Source: Bimuria novae-zelandiae CBS 107.79 (taxonomy: Eukaryota; Ascomycota; Dothideomycetes; Pleosporales; Didymosphaeriaceae). Taken from it: a stretch of DNA of 61,620 nucleotides. The notes below the pieces were generated by a model that was not told where the DNA came from, ran no database searches, and saw nothing but the letters and a program-made list of their open reading frames with translations. Position 1 is the first letter of the stretch, and every line of letters starts with the position of its first letter. The DNA lies in the NCBI GenBank assembly GCA_010015655.1, contig ML976690.1, positions 117,373 to 178,992 of the forward strand. The letters are read 5' to 3'. Both the position numbers and the translations under genes were made by a program. Shown here in pieces: positions 43,114 through 55,574 of this stretch.

Positions 43114-46100
43114 CACCCCCTTAGCTTAGGCCTATCCTCAAGCTGGACCTTTCGCATTTATCTATTATTCTAACTTAAAGACCTCTATCCTCTGCTATAG
43201 ATCCTGCAGGGTAACCTCTTAATTAGTGATCTTGTCTAATATATCTTTAAGTCCTAGTTTACTCAGAAACTTGCTCTATTTATTTACAGACAAGGCCTTT
43301 GTAAGTCTATCTACAGCCATGTCCTCTAAGTATTAATAGTCTACCTTAATTGTTCGTAGTGCGACCTCTTGTCTTAGCTAATAATTATAAATATCCACAT
43401 GACGGAGCTTAGTCTGCAACTTAGCAATTTCTTTAGTAATAAGTTAGATTGTTTGCTAATTATTATAATTAATTATAATAAGGGAGTCGCTAAGGTTGAT
43501 CTTTAGCTCCTTTAGCAATCGGGATATAAATAGTGCCTTCTTGGCCACTTGCGATAGTGCTAGTAATTTAGCTTTAGTTATTAATATAGCAACTATATCT
43601 TGCTTGTTTGCTTTCCAGGCGATTAGGCCACTAAACAGCTTAATAATGTATCCTTGTAAGCTCTTGCGGTTAAGTATATTATTAGCAAAGGATGCGTCGC
43701 TTGCCACTTCTAAAGTATTTGCACCCCCAAGCTAAAGACCTAGTAATTTAGTATTAGCAAGGTAGAGAAGAACTTAGTTAGTAGCCGCTTAGTGCTCTTT
43801 GCTTAGGTTAGACAGGAATTGTAATAATTAGGAACTTATAAAGGCGATATCTAGCCAAGATGTAACTATAGCATAGAGAATTAATCTAACTTTGCGCTGG
43901 TATCGATTAATCTTACCCTTGCTAGCTAGTCCTGTCCTTAGAAGTAATTTGATTAAACCTATTAGGGTATTATGGCGAATCTTATGGTGATTAATAAGGC
44001 GCGATATTTTGTTAATATATAAAGCTTATAAAAGCCAGATCTTTCTGCTCGAGCGGTCCCTAATAATTTTAATTCCTAGAAACTACTACAGGTCTTTGCC
44101 ACCCGTAAGTATAAATTTAGTACCTATTATTGCGAGAGCAGCTTTAGCAGCCTGCTTTTATAACTTATCGTAGGTAATAATAAGGTTATCTACATAGAAG
44201 AAGATAATAATGCTATCCTTAATAAGGTAGCATGGCTCGTGGGGCACTGTTTTAAAGCTAATATTACGGAGCGTTAATGTGAATTCTCTTTGCCAGAGTA
44301 GTGGAGATATGCGTAGTCTATATAGTGCTTTGTGTAGTTTAAGGACTGTGCCTGCTCGCGAGTAGCCGCGAGGCATTCTTATGTAGATTTCTCTATCTAG
44401 CTTTGCATGGACAAACGCGTTAATAACGTTGTGTTAGATAAGCTCTAGGTCGAGCTAAGCTGCAATTGCTATAAACATGCGGAATAATCGTCCTGCAAGT
44501 ATTGCGGCGTAAGTTTCTTACAAGGTAAGGTGCTACTATTAATTGCCTCGCACTACTAGCCTTGCTTTACATTTCTACAATTGATGGTGTTTGTCGAATT
44601 TGTAGGTATATACCCACATGTAGTCGAGGATTTAATGGCCTGCCACTTTCACTGGAGCGATTGCAACCTCACTCCAGGACTTTATTTCCTTATGGCTTTG
44701 TAGATAGGAACGTTCTGCTTCCTTCTATATATTATAGAGAGGGTGATCTTCGAGCTTACTTTAGCATGTAGGTGGCTCTAGAAGCACGCTTTAATATAGC
44801 TTCTTGCCTAATATAATTATTCGTTAAAGCTACGCCTTATTAAGAGCCTTGCCTTTGTATTTGCCGCTGCTACTAGCTTTAGTGCCTACTATAAAGGCTG
44901 CGGCCTATAGGCTTGTTTGCCACTGCCCTGTTTGCACTCTTTAGGGTGGTATAGCTTAATTACCTCCTGCTATTAATTGTGCAAGGAGTGTTACTAGTAG
45001 CGGCGTTAAGGGAGGTATTAAATATTTATACCTAACTTTCCTGCCTTGCTTATACTTAGGAGCTCCTTTAACCTCTTCCTCTAGCGCTTTACTAATTATC
45101 TTATCCTTAAAGAAGGACTTAGTGGCATGCTCTTATAAAAGTAAGGGAGGTAACTTTACTAATCGCACCTAGGCCACTATTTCTTCTAATGTACTATGTA
45201 TAAGGTTTTTTATTAGATCTTTAGTTTTGCCTAAGAACATAGTATCCTTATCAAATATCACGTCGCGAGTACTGATTGTCTTTACTAAAGAGGGAATCCA
45301 TATTCTCTAGATATTTATTAATTTGTAGCTAACAAGGTAGCTAATCTATGCCTTAGGGTTAAGCCTCTAAAGCCTGCTCTTACCGCGTTTTGTATCGTCG
45401 GTTATCGCAAAAGCTTTGCAGCCATATACTTTTAGGTAAGCTTGATTAGGCTTCTTTGGTTGGGTAATAATGCCGTTCTGAAAAGCTACTATCGTAAAGA
45501 ACACTTTATATAGAGATCGCTATTAATTAGCGTAGTTTAGCGTTTAATTATACAAGTAGACTGCGGCTCGGGTAATCTTAGGCTATATCTACTAGGGTAG
45601 GTTAGAGTTAAGTCGCATCGCGCGCGCTTTCTCCTTAATTACACCTTCTAAGCGTTTAGCTCCTTTATTTTATACTTAAGTATTAGGTGCTAAAGGCTTA
45701 ATTTTAATACCTTGCGCTAAGCACTACTTCTTAATGTTTACCTTAATAGAGAAGATCTCGTTATTAGATTTAATTACTTTTACTATAATATTATATTGTA
45801 CTTTTATAAACCGCATAAAGGTGCTAAGTAATTTAATAATTAACCGTGCTAGGTAATTATCCTTAAAGTAGAAGTCTTATGCAAAGCTGGAGAATTAGTT
45901 AGTAATTGGTATTTAGCTCTTCTTTCTTATTAAGCTGTCTGCTTCATAGTCGTGAAAATCGATTGCGACTCGCTCGCCGGGACCTTCTATTAGATCTCTA
46001 GCTTGCTAGCGTATTTGCTATTTTAGTTTTGCTTTGCCACAGGCATTACACTTAACTATAGGGAGACCTTTAATCCTTACCCCCTTAGATTACTGCACGA

Positions 46101-47981
46101 GGTGTTCGAGGGCCTAAGGGCCTAGATAGCCTAATTGTTGGTGCCAGGTCTACGCGTTTACCTTCTGTGGTCTTCGTTTAGTGCGTATATTAGTCTTGTA
46201 AGTGGCGTGCGTAGCATTAGTAGGAATACTACTTGCTAGCCTTATCTTGTGTTCTAAGACCCACTGTCTATGTAGCTCTTAGAGTTCTACTAGCATAGTA
46301 TTATCTCTTCTCTTTAGAGTCGTTAGGTCTGCTCTTATATCCTACCAAAGGCCTTGCCTCTAAAGTAATTGGAATAATACAAGATTGCAAAGCAGATTAG
46401 GGCAATAGGCTATATTATCTAGCTATATTAATTAATTGCCGTTTGCACTCTATACGTTAAGATAGACGCTCCCGTATCCTTTAATCCATATTTATATATT
46501 CCCTGCCTATATAAAGTCTCCTGGCGCCGGTGGACGGTATAAGACAAAGCAATCGATGTCGTTAAAGATATAGCAGGTTATGCCTAAATTAAGTATGGCT
46601 AAGCGTCGTAATAGGTACGTGTTTAGGTTAGTGTAGAAGGATGCGGCGTTAAAGCTCGCTAGGATTTTAGTAATCTTGCGTCTATCTAGTCATTCATTAT
46701 TAGCCTTAGTGATTCGAGGTGGAGTAGGAGTATGTGATTGTTTAATTTTAGGTGCCTATAATTTAGCCTTTTTTGTTCCTTTTAACTTCTCTTGGAAGTC
46801 GGTATCATGTTCTAGCCTAAGCTTAACTAGCTTTACTATAAGAGGGTTTGGTATAAACCAGTCTAGCTGCTTGTCTAGAAAGGCATAGAAACAGTCTTAA
46901 AGACTATAGCGTAGTTCACAAGTAGGGTAGTAATTGCCACTAACTACTATTAGCTTAAGGCTTTAAGGCGACCGCTTAGTTCTAGTACGTTAACTATTAT
47001 TTTATTATTTATAATTCCAAGGTCTTCCCTAACTTTTAGATAATGCTACTTTATCCACAAGAGAGGCGTCCCTGTCTGTGGCCTAGGTGGGTTTACCACC
47101 TTTAGCGAGAGATAACCCTGCAGCAGCAAAAGCGCCCTTTTATTTACCTTTAGTTAGGTGCTGCAGGATTATATAGTCTTAGAAGAGTTTTATTATGTGC
47201 TTCTGTAAGATAGCTACATCCTTGCTTCCATATTGCTAGAAGGTCGTTACCTATATAGGTGCGACATAGACAACTGCCTTTATAAAGTCTTCTTTTACTA
47301 AGTTAAGCCTTTAAAGTTCTAGAACCTAATTAGTCTCTGCTTCTGTGGCTGCGTGATCGTACTTAGAGAGCTATGTAGCCTATAATCTGGCCGTTCTTAT
47401 TAGCTTAAGCGCTTCTTAATACCTTATTCTTAATTATCTATATTTGTCTTGATGGTTAACCCTAATTGTAATTGTAAGGTTATTTATCTATTGCTTAATT
47501 ATTTCTCTAGGAATATAGTAGTTGTTCTAGAGATGCGCGGAGATTATTAACTAGAGAAAAGTAACCACCTTATTAAGGTCTGCCTTTTCTTCTTAATAGG
47601 CTCAATCCATGACCTTATAGATCTCGAGCTGTCCTTTATAGTAGTCGCTATTGTCTTTATATGCTTTCGCGCCTGCCGGCGATAGATAAGATAGTAATAT
47701 TAGTGCGTTATTTAGGTTCGCATTCGTGTAGACAGCGTTTAGCTAGTAGTTGCCTATTAACGGCGGTATCGGCATGGCGGGTTTCTGCTTTGGTTTATCT
47801 ATCAGCGCTGGGTTGATAATGTTCCAGACCTTGAGGAATTGGCATCTTGTTTTAAGCTGTTTTAGCCATGGTGTGTAATTCGTGTAGTTAGTCAGGATCA
47901 CTATAGGATCTCTAAGTGTTGATAGGGCCATTGCGATTGGCTTGATAAGGTAGTATTAGTTAAGGCAGTGAGACTCTTAAT
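43114..47981 (-). pseudogene. copia B gag-pol, broken
   Basis: Minus strand. Gag begins at an ATG (47931) with MALSTLRDPIVILTNYTNY and PWLKQLKTRCQFLKVWNIIN, the UBN2-type gag start. The end of pol (43456-43707) has NRKSLQGYIIKLFSGLIAWKA and KALFISRLLKELKI, the RNase H end. Reverse transcriptase is readable around 44158-44376 (LHKALYRLRISPLLWQREF, then IIIFFYVDNLIITYD, the catalytic YVDN variant of YVDD). Order is gag, integrase, RT, RNase H, as in copia. In-frame stops throughout are mainly TAG/TAA. Confidence 0.85.
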
Positions 47982-48273
47982 TATCAGATTAGAAAGGTAA
48001 TCTAATAAGATAAAAAGATAATAATTAATTAAGATAAATTAAGGTATAAATTATGTGTGCTTGTTTCTAAGAGGTCTAGGACTTTGCCTTTTATCTTTAG
48101 GTTGCCTGCCTAGATATCCCTTGCTTTATTCCTTACTTTATTCTTGCTTTATTCCTTGCTTTATTCCTTGCGTCATTCCTTGCGCGTTGAGCGAGGGCGG
48201 AATGCAAGGGCGGAATGTACGGGCGTAAGTGCGCCAGCCTCCTTGCAGATGCAAAGGACCATGTAATCGGACA
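47982..48273 (-). repeat. 5' LTR of copia B (292 bp)
   Basis: Same family; the inner TG is mutated to TA. It is more RIP-mutated at its left side than the other LTR. On the minus strand it is followed by GAGTCTCACTGCCTTAACTAA, the probable primer-binding region. Confidence 0.88.
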
Positions 48274-48278
48274 GTAAC

Positions 48279-48699
48279 TAAGTAATTATAATAGTAATAG
48301 GCCTTCTTTTATTTTATTATTAAAATTAATAACACGCCTCTAACGCTTAAAAATCTTTATTACATAGCTATTACGCAAAGGACTAGCTATCTTATTAAAA
48401 TAAGGAGAGGAATTAAATTATAAAGTTAAAGAAGACTAGGCTAAAATTAAAATATTATAGCGCACGAAGTTAAGCAAAAAAAAAAAAATAAAGTAAAAAA
48501 AAAAATAAAGTTTAAAAGTTAAGTAAAAAGTAATTTTATATATATAATAATAAGTGGACGCACTAGCGCGAACACACTACTATAATAACTACTTATAGTA
48601 CGAATATAAAATTAGACATGTAAGAATAGAACTAGCAAGAGGTTTATAATAGCAAGAGGATCGCAAGCAGATAATAAAACAACTATAAAGCTATATAAG
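48279..48699. other. AT-rich sequence, unidentified
   Basis: Lies between copia B and the gypsy LTR. It contains A-runs at about 48475-48510 and lysine-rich frame fragments. It is probably older transposon sequence continuous with 42687-42798. Confidence 0.4.
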
Positions 48700-49085
48700 T
48701 GTAACAGGAACAATCGCTCGTCGACACGAGAACCCTTGGCCAGTCAAGACAGGATTCGAGATCATCCGAAAACCGACACTCATCCGTATCGGACCAATTT
48801 TGGATCTATCAGACCGATAGGGAACTACGGATCCGATTCGGACCTATTTTAGATCTATCAGACCAACGGTCAACCTAGGGCAGATATGTGCTAGCTAGCT
48901 ATCTAGGAACAGGTGTATTTAGAGGAGCTTAGGGCCTTTATAGTTTAGTACTTTTTTTATATCTTTTTGTACTAGGCCTATAGGTACTTAATTTATTTAA
49001 GGCTATATTCTTATACACGTACTCCTATATGCCTTTGCTAGGAGATATGCTAATATTAATCCTTTAAGTAACCTACGCTAATATA
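48700..49085 (+). repeat. 5' LTR of gypsy E
   Basis: Its first 200 bases are almost unmutated and GC-balanced, while its last 150 are RIP-mutated. The 3' LTR shows the opposite pattern. Confidence 0.85.
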
Positions 49086-50496
49086 TTATACGGAAAAGGT
49101 CGCTATCACTAGTAATAGTTTTAAAGAATATTACTATAAAAATAAAATAGACCCGCATTAGCACGTCCCTAATTTTCTCTATAGGCAGGATTTTAGAAAC
49201 CTTCTACTAATTAAAGTCTTTAGGTTTAGAACTCTTAATTATAAATAAATTAGATTAACTTTAAAAAAGTCGCGTAGAGTTGCGCTAAGGTAAAAAAAGT
49301 ACTAACTACTAATAACTTATAAACTTAAAATTAAACGTTAATATCTACTTTATTATTATTAAAAATGGCATAGTAGGTGGCCTAGAGTTAGACTTAGGAA
49401 GACTGTTAGCCACCCCTTAAACTTTTAAAGAGCGAAGAAGATAAAGAAAGTAATAATACTCTAAATAATCTTATTATTAAACCTAGAGCTAATTTAGTTT
49501 AATTTACTAACCTAGTAATAGCTCTTTAAAACTAATTGCATTAAACGCAAGCATAATTAGAGCAATTAATTAGAGAATCTTAAGCTAGGGACTAAGCCTA
49601 GCCTATAATTGAATCGCCCCTAATAGCCCTTTAATACTAGTCTAAATCTCCCGCTACTATTATAGTAAAGCTATCTAAGCGAACTTCTAAGATAGAATCC
49701 CTAATTAATAAGAAAGAACCTACCTTTCTTTAATAGTAAGTATTAATTAGGGACTATCTTAAGATTAATATAAATTATTATCTAAGTAAACGCGCTTATA
49801 TAGTATTAGTATAAAGATATACTTTTAGTACTACTCGCGAATATTTAGAACCCTAGTACCTAGCTACTTTAGATACGTTATAGTTTAAGAATACTAAAAA
49901 GATAATTAAATTACTATTATCCTTCTTTATGTTTAGTAATAAGGAAGCTAAGTACTAGACTACGTTTTAATACTTAAAGATAACCTCTAAGGAAACTTTC
50001 CTTACCTTTAAGGCTAAGTTTATTAGTGTAGTAATCTAAGGCAGAGTTTATAAGGATAAATAGTTTTTATTTTTATAAAAAAAGATAACACTATTCTTAA
50101 AAGCTCTAAATATAGGGTTTAAGCACCTATAGAATAATTCTTTTAAAAAAAATAGTAGCCTACTTAATAGCATTTAACTTAGAAATGCGGAATACACTAA
50201 TAAGACTCTTTACCTACTTTATAACTAGTATAAATTAACCTCTACGTTAAAAGAACTCTAAGAAAGAAATTTACCTTAGTACCCTAATTAAGGTACTATA
50301 TAGGCCTATTAAAGAATCTATTTTAAACGCGCCCTAAGATGGGACGGTCCTGCTATTATAACTTCTAATAATATAGATAAGTTCTAGCCCTTACTATAAC
50401 TATAAAAAGTTAAAATACTTTATTAGAGATTGCCCTTAACCCCGCGTCGGCGAGATTAGAGTAGAACTAGACTCTAATTAAAAATACGTTAAGCTA

Positions 50497-52270
50497 GCGC
50501 ATGGGGTTCCGAGACACCCGGGGATATGAGACACCGCGCAGAAATCCTCCACCCTTCAAAAAATCGCGATAATTCATTTAGCGTAATTACAATTGCCACT
50601 CGCTACACATAGATTGCAGAGTTTTAGCTGCTATTTCTGCTGCAGCTTTTTCTGCGTCCTTTTCTGCAGAAGTACTATTATTTTGTTGCTCTAGGAGAGC
50701 AAATGCCTGCTTTGCTATTATAATTTAATCTATGCTAGCAAAGCGTTAATTTAGGTCTATGCGAACTTTCTTTCGTGGTTACAGACGCTTAAGGGCCTTA
50801 AGTTAACTCTATAATCTTTTATTCTCTGCTTCTAGCGCTGCTAAGCGTGTATTAGCTATTATAATTGCCTTGCTAGCTTTCTTAAACAGTTAGTAAATCT
50901 TGCGGCTTAATTTCTTAGCGCTGTAGAGCTGCCTTTGAGCCATAAACAGATCCCGAGGGCCATGGGGAGTGTAGAGAGAGCTCTCGGCGAGATAAGCCTA
51001 ATCCTAGTAAGGGGGGGTAACAGGCCTTTAAGCGACTTAAGATAAGTTAACTACTCGCTTAATATTTAACGGGCAGATGCTTGCAATAGCCTATTTAGCG
51101 CAGATTACTCTTTTAGTAATCGCAGCCTCTCTAGCAGCGTTGTAGGCAATAATAAAACGTTCCTTTTTAACCGGCGTAGCATCATCTAGGTGTGATAACT
51201 CGTGGATCTGCTGGCGATAGAATCGTTTCACTACTGAGAAAACAGAGAGATCTAGTGGCTGCAGAACGTGCGAGGAGTGCGCAGGGAGAAACAAAAGCCT
51301 GACTTTATTCTGCTTACAGATCCACAGGAAATCCAGGTCGACATAGCTGCCGTGGCCATCTAATATTAGCATCCGCCAGCGATCCTCTAAGGGCGCAGTA
51401 TCTGGTAGAAATACGCGTTGTAGCCACTTAGCCCCTATTATATTAAATATCTAGCTATTCTCTGAAGTTGCGTATAGCTAGTCAGGTATTGTTAATAGAA
51501 ACCAGGTACTCTATAGGTTTTTGCTTTTAAAAATAATAGCTAGCTATAGCTTTCTCCCTGTTGCAGAAACGCACTCGATTATCGACGCCTACTCGCGATT
51601 CTCTAGAGACTGATAGTAAGCCTTCTTTTTCTAGCTTCCTGCGAGTACTCTGGTGTTTGCACATACGCCTAGGGCCTTCCCAGTCTTATCTATATTCCAC
51701 GTATCCTCATTGCGTATGTCTAACTCAACGCGGAGCTACTTATAGAGCTTAAGAAACTCGCGTATTACCTCCTAAGTTACTCCCTTAGCTCTCGTAGCCT
51801 TAATCTTCTTACCTATAATAAAGGTAACGCGTAGGTTACGTTTAATAAAGTAAGATATTTAGTATTTACCTACTAACGCGTGGTCGCTATTTATCCTAAG
51901 GATTTAATTTACTATTTCTTATATATAAGCGTAAGAAGGAGGAAACCCGCGCGCGTCCTCTTTAAGTATCTATTATATAAGGAAGTCCTCTTGTTGTGGA
52001 GTTAATCGTTGCTAGTATACGTGGCTATTTTGCCAGTTTTGTGAACCGCGTACGCGCCTAGATAGCGTGGCTATAGGGATGTTATATGCCTTTGCAGCAG
52101 CTCGTTAACTAGGAAAAATGCCAGCATTAAGATCACTACTAGCTGCTTGAATTGCTGCCTCACGGTTGGCCATTTTGGTAGGGTGGATGTGGAGATATCG
52201 CGATTTTTTGAAGGGTGGAGGATTTCTGCGCGGTGTCTCATATCCCCGGGTGTCTCGGAACCCCATGCGC
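50497..52270 (-). mobile_element. pogo/Fot1-like DNA transposon 3 (1774 bp), TA target duplication, inside gypsy E
   Basis: Perfect 75-bp terminal inverted repeats (50497-50571 and 52196-52270) starting GCGCATGGGGTTCCGAGAC, flanked by TA (50495-50496 and 52271-52272). Coding strand is minus. The insertion lies just after the gypsy gag zinc knuckle. Confidence 0.94.
50590..52173 (-). pseudogene. DDE transposase of transposon 3, broken
   Basis: ATG at 52173: MANREAAIQAASSDLNAGIF, a helix-turn-helix (IPIATLSRRVRG), LTPQQEDFLI, then after many TAG/TAA stops the second catalytic part MLILDGHGSYVDLDFL with HVLQPLDLSVFSVVK (51091-51372, open). A C-terminal coiled-coil tail reads KKASKAIIIANTRLAALEAE. 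The frame is kept nearly throughout and only point stops break it. Confidence 0.85.
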
Positions 52271-55152
52271 TAGCTTAATATAGATAAGGAAGCATCCCTA
52301 AGAAATAAAGACACCTAGGAAAAGCTTTCGTCCAAGGTATAAGTAAGTACAACTTTTCTAATATAGATTTATTAAAGTTGCTAGGAGGTCCTTACTTTCG
52401 AACCTCCCTTATACTTTATTTAAATAGGTATAGGATCTAACTTAATTCCCTTATTAATACTAGTGCCTAAAGTTTTCTTTTTATTAATTTTTAAATTATA
52501 GCTTCTTTATCTTAGTTACTTTATATTTTTATTTAAAAACTACTGTATCGTGTTATAGTTTAAGGGTTCTTAAATAAGATTCGTGTCCTAGTAGACTAAT
52601 ATATTTATTTATATATAAGAATAGATAGGCGAACGATCCGTAACTACCCCTTTATAGTAATAGACTTAGGAACATAAGACTGTATTTTAAGACTCTAATA
52701 GCTTAAGCACTTTAAGCTTTAATTAAATATAAAATAAAATTAGATTTTATAGCTAGTAAAGTATCCTAAGACCTATAACCCTTCTAAAACTATCTTAATA
52801 TAGCTAGAATAGCTAATTCAGAACTTAGAGGTGTAGTAAGACATTCGTCGCCGGGATATCCTATAGGAACAGGAATAATATTGGATAGAGAATAGCCTTA
52901 TAGTTAATTATATTAAGGGCCTTATTTGACTACCTTATCCTCTCCCTCTAAGTAGGAAGATAGTATCCCTACCTTCTTAGAATCCCGCTCTAAAACCTGC
53001 TTGTTCCGTATCTACTCCACAGGCAATGTGGATGCCTATAATTACTCTTATCTTAGTAAACGCCTTTTACTTTAATATAAAAAAGCTAGTTAATAAATTC
53101 TTTACTACTTCTTTATACGAAATCGAACGCCTATTAGACTATATATAAACTTAACGCTACGCTAAAAATCGTAAAAATACTTATTTTATTAAAAAATAAC
53201 TTTTCTAGATATACTATTAGTATTAGGATATATTTAGTAAGACTACGGCTAATAAACTACCTACGCATTAACTATATAACTATAAGATTATACTTACTAA
53301 ACCTCTTCTAAATAACTATAGTCCTCTATATAAATCTAGTCTAGAAGAACTAGAGGCTATTAAAAAGTACGTTTTAGAATATCTTTAAAAGGGATTTATT
53401 AAGCATAGTTAAAGCCCTTTCGCGTCTCCTATCCTTTGTGTACGAAAGCTAAATAGAGATTTTTAAATATATATAGACTATTGCAAACTAAACTTTCTAA
53501 CCTAAAAGGACTCTTACCTAATTTTAAAAATTAACAAACTTTTAGCTTGCCCTTTTAAAGCTAAAATATTTATTAAATTTAATATTTAAGCTGCCTTTAA
53601 TAAAATTCGCATAAATTCTAAATTAAAAGAGTATACTACGTTTTAGATTTAATATAGAACTTATAAGTGCAAGGTATTGCCTTTTAGATTATATAATAGA
53701 CTAGCTATTTACTAGTAATACATAAATAACGTTCTTATTAATTATCTCGATAACTTTTATATTACGTACCTAGATGACATCCTTATCTATTCTAACACCG
53801 TTAAGGAACACATTAAGCACGTTTAGAAGGTATTAGATTGTCTCTAGAAAGCCGGCCTCTAAGTCGATATCCTCAAAAGTGAATTCCATGTAACTCGGAC
53901 CCGATACCTAGGTTATATCCTTACTAATACTAGTATGGAGGTAGATCCAGCCAAGGTAGAAGCACTATGGAACTAGAAAGCCCCCACAATTGTAATAAGT
54001 ATAAAGTTATTCCTTAAATTTACTAAATTTTATTAGTAATTTATTAAGGACTTCTCCTGTATTATAAAGCCTATTAGTACCCTATAAAGTCCTTAGGTCC
54101 TATTTAAGTAGAGTTTAAAGTATAAAGTTACCTTCTAGTAAATTAAACAGGCGTTACTAGCTATCCCTATCCTCTATTACTTTAACCCTAAACTACCTAC
54201 TAGGGTAAAAACAGACGTATTAGACGGAGTAATTGCTAAAGTACTATTCTAGGAACATCTAGATAGAAAAGTTTAACTAGTGGCATTCTATAGTCATGTC
54301 TTAACCAGATCCGAACTAAACTAGGAAATTTATAATAAGTAATTATTTACTATTATTACTATCTTTATTAAATAGCGCGCGGAACTTGCTTTTACCTAAA
54401 CTATAATTTAAGTTTTTTTAGATTATTAATTCTTAGAATATTTTATAACTACTAAGATTCTTAATACTTATTAAGTTCGCTAGTACAAAATACTATCCTT
54501 GTTTAACTTCTAGATTAAATATATACTAAGTAAAAGTAACGCTGAAGCTAATATCTTAAGTTAATAAGAATAAAATTTTACAGATCTTAGGGCTATTTAA
54601 AATAATAATTATAGCTAAGTATTCCTAGGGCCCTATTAACTTAACCCTTAAATTAACTCTAACTTAGCCTAGACCTATATTAAGAAGTCTAATGCTAAAG
54701 TTAACGTGTTTACCTTATTAACTAATAAAGATATTTTAAGTCTAGATTCTTATTAACTTATTAAAGCCTTACTACAGGAGAACTGCCTTAGATTTATTAT
54801 AAAACGCTAGTCCCTACTAAAGAAATATTAGATTTATAATAGTCTTATTTTATACAATGACAGACTGTGCGTCCCTCCCGAATCTACTCTATGTACCCGC
54901 CTTATCCGGGAAATCCATGATTAGAAGTCGACGGCTTATCCAGGTTATACAAAAACCTACTAGTTGCTCTCTCGAAAGTATTACTAGAAGGGAATAGAAG
55001 CTACCTATAAGTAGTATATATAAAACTACATTCCCTACTAACGTGCACACCTAAGGAAGACCCCCACTCTAGGGTTTTTATATCTATTACTTATCCTTAA
55101 TAGGCCTATGCAATATCTATGCATCGATTTTAAAAAATTTCCTAAGAATAAG

Positions 55153-55574
55153 TGTTAAGTCCAACAGGGTAGCTAATCCCTGAGGGGCTAAGGTTGGTTC
55201 TCGGGCAGGAGCGGTGGCGACAGGACAAGGGGTCTTGATAGCTTGCGCGTATCAAAGGGGCGTTGGTATCGAAGGTGTGTACAGCACAATCAAATCAACA
55301 AAGTTGCTTATTCAGATCCAAACGATAGATTGATAAACAGGTTGAACACGAGGTGGAAGAGTCCATCCTCATGTTCCTATATACTTAGCATGCTCGACTT
55401 GCTCGACTCGAGCAGAGCGAGCACAGCCTTGGCCTTATGCACCTGCTCGACTTGCTCGCTTCGAGCGCTTCGAGCAGTCACGTGACCTGCCCATTGCTGT
55501 GCCACCATTGGCTCCCATAAGACCTTGGCCGTCTCAGAATGTTAGCCTGGTGATGCTAAATACAGATCCTAACA
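55153..55574 (+). mobile_element. Solo LTR, family F (422 bp), TSD ATAAG, inside gypsy E integrase
   Basis: TGTTAAGTCC...GATCCTAACA with ATAAG at 55148-55152 and 55575-55579. GC-normal and unmutated. Rich in CTCGACTTGCTCG repeats and a CTCGACTCGAGC palindrome. The open frame 55243-55485 within it is not a gene. Confidence 0.9.

Larger units (their letters stand above)
42799..48273 (-). mobile_element. Complete copia LTR retrotransposon B (5475 bp), TSD GTAAC
   Basis: LTRs at 42799-43113 and 47982-48273 in the same orientation, flanked by exact GTAAC (42794-42798 and 48274-48278). Coding strand is minus. It is RIP-mutated but less than copia A, so short frames remain. It belongs to the same superfamily as family A and shares internal sequence with it. 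Confidence 0.93.

Noticed and set aside
55243..55485. 80-codon frame with Ser/Leu/Cys-rich protein
   Set aside because: It lies wholly within solo LTR F and reflects its CTCGA repeats.
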